Notes under the pieces: model-generated
What the model was told of the DNA's origin: nothing
Seen by the model: only the letters and a program-made list of their open reading frames with translations
Databases searched by the model: none
Assembly: GCA_021014325.1 (NCBI GenBank)
Contig: CM037472.1
Coordinates: 3,038,001-3,102,000, forward strand
Direction: 5' to 3'
DNA: 64,000 nucleotides
Source of the DNA: Plazaster borealis
Lineage: Eukaryota > Echinodermata > Asteroidea > Forcipulatida > Labidiasteridae
Program-made: the position numbers and the translations under genes
Part shown: positions 57,660 through 64,000 of the stretch, one piece after another
How positions within the stretch are numbered: the stretch's first letter is position 1
Layout of the letters: every line of letters begins with the position of its first letter

Positions 57660-60372
57660 TATTTGCTACACACTTGGTTGTAGGATATCAGCTTTCTCAT
57701 GCTGTGAAAGGTTAAAGAAAACAATTATATAAACTTAACCCATTTTTGGGTATAGGAAAAATGGAAAGGTCAAACGAACTGCCCCCTCAAATTTGCCCTT
57801 GTGAATGAAATCTTACAGCTTCAAATTTGACATAGAACATCTACCTTAAATTCCATCAAACCTGATTGGCATGAATGGTAATATCCAAACTGAAATTCAT
57901 GAGTTTTTTTAGTGGAAAGTTGTGAAATTCAGCAAACTCTTTGCAGGAGTGTAACAGGGGGCAGCTGGAGTCCCCCTCTCAGAACCCTTGTCCCCCCCTC
58001 CCGCTCAGAACCTTTGCCCCCCCTCCCCCGAGATAAAACAAATGCGCGTATAAATGGTTTGATACATTAAATAGCCCCCAAATGATGTCATTTCCCCCCG
58101 CTGGTTACACCACTGCTCTTTGGTTCTTTCACTTACAATTTTAATGATGCAGAAAAAATTTATTCCCAGGTTCATGAAAATAACAGTGGAGGAAAAACAA
58201 TGCTGGTTTCTACTTAAAAGATTATTGATTTTGTTAATATTTAGTGCGAATTGTATAATGTTTTTAAATATTTATCTAAGGGGTTTTGTTAATAAAAACA
58301 TGTTTTCATTTTTTTAAATAATCTGTAATCAATCTGTAGGGACAAACCACTCATCTGAGTTAGGCTGGTGCCTGCATGAAGTCCTCAGAATGTTGTGGCA
58401 TGTGGCGTGGGGGTGCTGTCTGTACTGTGCTGCTAAAACAGCCCACTTTTTGATGTTAGTGAAACATAACCCTTGGGGATTTTACATACCTTTGTTGTCA
58501 CCTTCACACATCTACATTGGTGATGTGTAGACATTGGGCTGATGGTAGGCACTTGCAGGTCTCAGGAATCTACTTTTTGTAACAGGTAGACATTACCTGC
58601 AGATTGCATGCCTTCGAAATACAAACACAATGAAATTTGTGTTAAATAAAGTCAAACATTTATAAGGTATAGGCTATAGTTTTAATGTGACCTTTAAAAT
58701 TGTCGTCTTAGCTTTTCAAGTATTCAAAGAAAATATTAAAAGATGATTGAAGTAGAACCATGAGATGTAAACATTTGAAAACAACATAATTCTTTATGCA
58801 GAGGTCTGTGTAGAAACTAATTATTCTTTAACAAAAGGGATTGTACTTTAGATGATTTTTCTAAATTGTATGAGAAACCTTTTTCCAAGAAAGAATTTGA
58901 AATTGTTATGGTAAATCAAAATGCTGATTAAACCTGCAAAGGGTTGTGGTGAAACTTACAAAAGATTATGTGGTGTTTTTGAAACATAAAATCTTTTGCA
59001 TCAGAAGTTCTTTCCAACCATTCATGTTTGATATTCCTTAAAATAATTATACAAACATGTGTTTATACACTTACCTTTTTAGCAGAAAGGGCATTTTCAA
59101 TACAAGCTTGATGTAGAAAAGCGTAGACAACATTCACTTTGTTGATTGGTGGATCTCATTTCAGCTTCACTGGCTCTGTAATGATTCAGAGATTCAAATA
59201 AATTTGATCGTATGGGAGTGTAATTCACATATAGGTATAGATTGGTATTTTGACATCCTGTTGAAGGTATTCAACATTTTGCCAAACAGGTGCTATTGGA
59301 CAGGGGTGGGGGTTGAGTGAATTGTGGTGTGTCCCCCCCCCCCCCCACAACAAAACAAAAAGGGCGGGGCACCCACACACACACTGTGTTTTTGTATACA
59401 TTGAAATAGTTTACTTGTTTTGTAACAAACTTTGTCTGCTAAAACACTTTCTTGCCCTTAACGCTTTTGATACAATGGAAAACAGATATTTGTTTGTCCC
59501 CAAACCATGTGCATATGGGGACTGTTTGAATAAAGGTAGGGTTATAGATTAGTAAATTGGTTTTAAAAAATGGCCATAAAAACATTCTTGGTAAGAAGCA
59601 AGGCAACTATTTTGAACGAGAATTCCCTTCAAAGTAATATGGTTTGGATAATTTTTCACCCAAAAAAACATTTGAATCTGAGAAACGATTCTTGCATGAA
59701 TAATTTCTCAGATTTTTTAGGGTTGGTGTCCGTTTACAGATGGTGCGGCCAGAGATGAGGTACAAACATCAGTGCCAATTTCTAAAACCAAGTAAAAGGT
59801 ATTTGTTGCTTTCTCTGTCCATTTTTGTCCTTCTTGCTGTGCCCGAATGTTCCCCACTGTTATGTCTGAATTTGGGAGTGCAGTCCCCCGCCCCCCCCCC
59901 CCCCCCCGGGTCACATGCTTTTGCCCCAAATAATTTCTTTGCACCTCACTTGCCCCTCCTCCCCTTCCCAAACAAAATAAATAAATAACAGTTGGAACTA
60001 CACAGGGAAAGTGATGCTAAATTTGACAGAAGGAAACTAGGATAGATTCACTTACAACTGTTTTAATGTTCAGGAGTGTCCCTTACCTTTTATAAAGAAG
60101 AAAGCAGTTCATTTACCAGACTCATTGTACATTGTTAGGAAGCTTATCAACTGCAGGTCTGACATCTTCTTGGTTGATGAGTATCTCTGTGGAGATGACA
60201 ACCCTCACTGTATCATGCTAACAAAGAAAACAATAATGCTTTATTTAGCTTTTAAATAATAACAAGTAATGAAGCACAACGGTAGTTTGAGAATACCTTT
60301 AAAGATCAACTCAAACGAAATTAACTTGTTGTTCTTTTATTATAGAAAGGTAAACGAGTGTGTAATGATTAC
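57660..60372. other. Region with exon-like pieces and C-rich repeats
   Basis: C-rich stretches at 57950-58100 and long C homopolymers at about 59333-59346 and 59888-59908. Minus-strand GTAAGT-type donors near 59092 and GTATGT near 58484 hint at exons of an unidentified transcript. A 101-base segment 60117-60217 (-) has AG and GT borders and an open frame HDTVRVVISTEILINQEDVR. None is firm. Confidence 0.3.
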
Positions 60373-60900
60373 ATATCGTCACCGTTTTCACGAAGAGCCA
60401 CACATGTCCAAACGCTTGATTGAGATTTACATTGTACACTGTGCTTGGCTTAAAACTGCAATATCTGCAATACTAAAGCCACGGTTTGCATTCAAAGACC
60501 TCTTATATGATTCTGTATAAGATTAACATCCCTTTTGACTTATTAATTTCGTTAAATTTATTGGCTGATTGCCACAGTAATTAGTCAAAGATATGTGGCT
60601 CTTCGTGAAACCGAAAAAGTGAGTTGACCTACTTAAACGCCCAACTGGTTAACGTGTTTTTACATAGGAAAGGGGCGCGTATGTCACATGATCACGCGCG
60701 CGCTGACATAAGTGGCTCTTCGTGAAAACGGAAAAACGATTTGACCTACATTTGTTGCAATGTATTACAATGCGTTTTTGGGCCGATTGCTGTTCGTGCA
60801 AATGCAAAAAATGCATTCATTGAGATAAAGGCCCCTTTTTGTAATAATCTATATTTGTCATTTTAAGATATGTGGCTCTTCGTAAAAACGGTGACGATAT
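60373..60900. mobile_element. 528-bp inverted-repeat element with internal end copies
   Basis: ATATCGTCACCGTTTTCACG..CACAT (33 bp) at the left is inverted at 60868-60900 with two mismatches. Two further copies of GTGGCTCTTCGTGAAA lie inside at about 60595 and 60713, each followed by GACCTAC. No coding region. The TA next to the ends could be a Tc1/mariner-type duplication, but this is uncertain. Confidence 0.7.
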
Positions 60901-61790
60901 AGTTGAGTAAAACTAAATAAAAATTGTTTCATAATGTAAAAAAAAATAAAAAATTGAACAGTGTCAAGCTGGGCAAAAATGCAGAGTTTCAAGAAAAGCC
61001 CCCAAGCGCCTATGAAGCAAAACAGCCCTCTGTGATATCACACTACGGTCTGGATCCAAACAAGACAAGGGAAAATGCATAGCGACAAAGATAAACAATC
61101 TTCATCGAGTCCATGTTGTGACGTATTTTACGTCAAAACCTGGTACTTCAGTGTTGATTTCACTTTTCATTTGTATGGGTCTTTGCTGGGAACCATGCAG
61201 GGCGCTGCCAACAGCAGGAAAAACACTAGTTCAAAAAACGAAGAAGGGGGGGATGGGCTTGTTTTTCCGATCAAATTTCAACAAAATTACAGGGAAGAAA
61301 ACTTCACACTTGTGACCAAAATATAACTAAACACAAAAATAAACAGATAAATAGTCAAATTAGTTTGAGTGATTTCAAGTTGATCTTTAATAATTGAAAT
61401 GTATGGCAGTTGCAAAATGATGTTACGTAATGAATTGCCCACTGTATTTTTTCACTTAACCACTTATCAGCGACAGATTTTTTTAATATGATATCTCAAA
61501 TAAAATTTCCTAATCTCTAGAAAAAACACATTTTAAAGTGTTTACAAATTTGTCTAAAAGCCAAGTATCATCAAACTGTCCATTAAATCTCTTGATGCAT
61601 CTCAAATTAATGGTTGTTCATATAGTTTGATTCAACTGTTGATGAAGACATCCTTGATTCTTCAGCATGAATGTTTATTAAACCTTTTTTCACTGGCTTT
61701 TGTTGTGCCAAGATTGTAAAGAGTCCAAATAAGGAACATTGGGGGCTATATAATTAGTTGTCAAACCCAGCAGTTGAAAATGGTTCTTAC
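60901..61790. other. Intergenic or intronic DNA, no gene seen
   Basis: Two overlapping plus-strand frames at 61075-61326 have no recognised motif. 61555-61660 is duplicated at 62480-62575. Confidence 0.4.
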
Positions 61791-61892
61791 CTGTTGATGC
61801 GGAAGACATTCTTGAATCTTGATGATGGGCAACATGCAGCTACTTTGGGAGGGGTAGTCTTCATCTGACAAAGGCATCCGTCTGTAGCTAGC
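61791..61892 (-). CDS. Tandem exon cassette, copy 3 in transcript order
   Basis: Flanked by acceptor TTTGCATTTAG and donor CAACAG/GTAAGAACC. At 102 bases it is a symmetric exon; in the shared frame it reads LATDGCLCQMKTTPPKVAAC then CPSSRFKNVFRIN. It is the most diverged of the three copies in its first half. Confidence 0.4.
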
Positions 61893-62176
61893 CTAAATGC
61901 AAACAAATAAAAACAATATTTTGTGAAAGGGGTGTATTGCTGTTTTTCTTCAATTGCAGCAACCATTTGATAATGCTTTGATCATAAGAGGGCGCAATAC
62001 AAGTAATCTCTAAACACTTGCTTTTAACAATAAGCATAATAAAAAAGATGGCCCATGTTTTTGTTTTGTTCTCGTCTGTCCACTGGGGGTTTTGTTGGGT
62101 GGTGAATCGGTACAGTTCCACTCTCTTTAGGGTGAATCTCTGTGTACTAAAATATCGGCACAGGTTTTAAAGCGTT

Positions 62177-62427
62177 TTAACCCTTTAGAGACCATAGCAG
62201 CCAGAAACGCATCAAGATCTGACCTACTTCCACAAAACCAAAAGGTCAAGTACAGTTTATGACCTGAATTGACATTTTCCAGTGTTTCCCATAGTAACAT
62301 AGAATATCTATCAATCTAAATATAAATTTTTTCAGACACTTTTACAAGAAAAAAAATGTTTTAAAAAATCAACAAAACCATGTCTGGGCGTATGGTGATG
62401 ATTATACAATGGTCTCTAAAGGGTTAA
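62177..62427. mobile_element. piggyBac-like MITE (TTAACCCTTTAGAGACC ends)
   Basis: 251 bp bounded by TTAA, with a perfect 15-bp inverted terminus CCCTTTAGAGACCAT / ATGGTCTCTAAAGGG. The interior is AT-rich and non-coding. It lies between cassette copies 2 and 3. Confidence 0.85.
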
Positions 62428-62565
62428 GGGTATTGAAGTAAAACTAGAACATAGAAAAACTCTTTCAAAGTGTTTTAAATTTTGTTTTAAAGCCTAGTAT
62501 CATCAAACTGTCCAAAATTTCTTGATGCATCTCAACTTAATGGTTGTCCATATAGTTCAATTTAC

Positions 62566-62664
62566 CTGTTGATGAAGACATCCTTGAATCTTGATGATGA
62601 GCAGCATGCGTATCTACTTTTGGAGAGGTAGACTTCATCTGGCAATGGTATGTCTGTAGCTAAC
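62566..62664 (-). CDS. Tandem exon cassette, copy 2 in transcript order
   Basis: 99 bases between CATTTAG and AACAG/GTAAATTG. Reads LATDIPLPDEVYLSKSRYAC then CSSSRFKDVFIN in the same phase as its neighbours. Confidence 0.4.
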
Positions 62665-63222
62665 CTAAATGCAAACGAAATAAAAACATTGTCTTATAAA
62701 AGGGGTGTGTTTTTCAATGTGTTTTCAATCTTGCAAATGTTTTGATGAGTTATTATTTCGTAAACACATCTATCACTTCGTGAGAATAAAAAATTCAAAC
62801 ATCGTGTGTTTGGCACCATGCCTCTGCCAGTGCTACGTATTCATGGAAATTCAGAATGGCAAATCCAGTGATATGTCGGGTATGCAAATTAGTGACTACA
62901 AATCTATATATAATTACCCCTTAGGTCCTGAAACTTGCTGAAAATGTTCACAGCAGTGAGTATTTGTACCAAAACCGATTTGCCAAATGTTGTGCTTTTT
63001 GACACACACATGCTCACTTTGTGAAAATGGTAATTTGGTATGAATTGTAGTAAACTTGTTACCTAGTGGCTTTTGACATACAAGACTTTATTTAATAAAT
63101 ATATCTGAATGTTTTTAAAACCCTTTTTTCGGTGGCTATTGTTGGGCCAAGATTGTAAAGAGTCTAAAAGAAACATTTGGGGCTATTAGTTGTTGAACCC
63201 ACATGTTGAAACTGGTTCTTAC

Positions 63223-63327
63223 CTGTTGCTGGAGAAGACGTTGTATCTGACACTGGGCAGCATGTGCACCATGCATCTACTTCTGGAGAGGTAGACTTCA
63301 TCTGACAATGGCATGTCTGTAGCTAGC
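63223..63327 (-). CDS. Tandem exon cassette, copy 1 in transcript order
   Basis: 105 bases between GCATTTAG and AACAG/GTAAGAACC. Reads LATDMPLSDEVYLSRSRCMV then HMLPSVRYNVFSSN. All three copies are open in one phase, differ in length by multiples of three, and would join as one frame with an arginine at each junction. Intron flanks (GTAAAGAGTC, AAATGCAAAC, AAGGGGTGT) are duplicated too. No family recognised. Confidence 0.4.
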
Positions 63328-63740
63328 CTAAATGCAAACAAAATAAAAACAATATTTTCTGAAAGGGGTGTGATGTTGTTTTTTTCAACTGCAGTAACCA
63401 TTTGATAATGCTTTGACCATAAGAGGGCGCAATACAAGTAATCTCAAAACACTTGGTTTTAACAATATATAAGAATAACAAAAAGATGACCGACGTTTTA
63501 TTGGGTTTTTTGCCCATCCACTTTGGGGGTGTTTTGTTGGGTGGGGAATCCATGACTGTTCCACACGTTCGTTCTTTTTTTTGGTGAAATGTCAAATTCA
63601 ATTTTGTGAAGTACTCATTTTCCAATAGATAGAGTCCTCATGTCAGTGGATAAAATTACAAGTCTCTAACCTCACGTTAAAATGGTGTAAATAGCCAGTG
63701 CATACAATACCCTTCCAGGGCAAAATTTGTCAACATATCC

Positions 63741-63999
63741 AAAACATCCGATGACATCATTCTGAGAAAAATGGGTCTGTGAATTTTTATTCCTGACTTT
63801 CAATGATATTCAATCAAAACAGCCTTGAATTTGACATTTTGTCTGACGAAATATTCCTCCTTGGAATGTAAAGACCCATTAGTTGTTGAAACCCAATGCC
63901 TTCATGTTTCAATTTTTGCTCTGAAAAAGTCAGGAATGAACCCGGCAAAACATTCATGTTCAAACCCATTTTCTCAGAATTATGTCATCGAAGGTTTTT
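63741..63999. mobile_element. Foldback element at the window edge
   Basis: AAAACATCCGATGACATCAT then TCTGAGAAAAATGGGT at the left is inverted at the right (ACCCATTTTCTCAGAATTAT then GTCATCGAAGGTTTT), followed inwards by ATTCCTGACTTT / AAAGTCAGGAAT. The right limit may lie beyond the window. Confidence 0.65.
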
Positions 64000-64000
64000 G

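Noticed and set aside
60117..60217. Coding exon joining the tandem cassettes
   Set aside because: Its AG and GT borders are acceptable, but in the phase left by the cassettes it stops after four codons; the longer frame needs a different phase.

Overview
This is eukaryotic, intron-rich, repeat-dense animal DNA. The gene content and repeat style (many short TTAA-flanked inverted-repeat elements, DIRS-like retroelements, long poly-G/poly-C tracts) suggest a marine deuterostome. An echinoderm is my best guess; this is inference, since no rRNA or mitochondrial marker is present. No operons, CRISPR arrays or prokaryotic features were seen.

Genes. One gene is complete and can be read exon by exon: a D-glutamate cyclase (DGLUCY family) on the minus strand, 21993 to 14601, with ten coding exons, all GT-AG introns and 626 codons. 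Its introns hold a probable solo LTR, three minisatellites and an inverted-repeat element. Its 3' UTR holds a perfect 83-bp inverted repeat in which each arm carries a histone-mRNA-type 3' stem-loop. A second gene, at 5810-8796 (+), is a broken, intron-bearing relative of ALKBH6: the conserved ends survive, the middle exons are gone and the last exon is frameshifted. At 57.5-63.3 kb (-) there are exon-like pieces that I cannot name, including three tandem copies of one symmetric exon.

Mobile DNA. Two DIRS-like (tyrosine-recombinase) retroelements sit in an AT-rich block at 41.4-53.2 kb. Element 1 (43077-46668) keeps 117-bp inverted ends, gag, reverse transcriptase and RNase H but has no recombinase. 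Element 2 (48264-52415) keeps about 300-bp inverted ends, the internal complementary region, gag and a frameshifted recombinase but has lost reverse transcriptase and RNase H. Elsewhere there are a Harbinger-like MITE with TAA duplications, two piggyBac-like TTAACCCTTT MITEs, four copies of a TTAAAGGCACTGGAC family, several other foldback elements and two LINE remnants. One LINE remnant is split by a 610-bp element with palindromic subterminal hairpins.

Layout. 0-14 kb: MITEs and the ALKBH6-like remnant. 14.3-22 kb: DGLUCY. 22-31 kb: intergenic repeats, MITE trio, LINE. 32-35.5 kb: degenerate array of a roughly 250-bp unit. 38.6-40.1 kb: tandem array of a roughly 330-bp unit. 40.9-41.4 kb: unexplained GC-rich block. 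41.4-53.2 kb: AT-rich block with the two DIRS elements. 53.2-53.5 kb: two tRNA-like pol III units head to head. 53.6-55.4 kb: G-rich minisatellite. 55.4-64 kb: exon cassettes and foldback elements.
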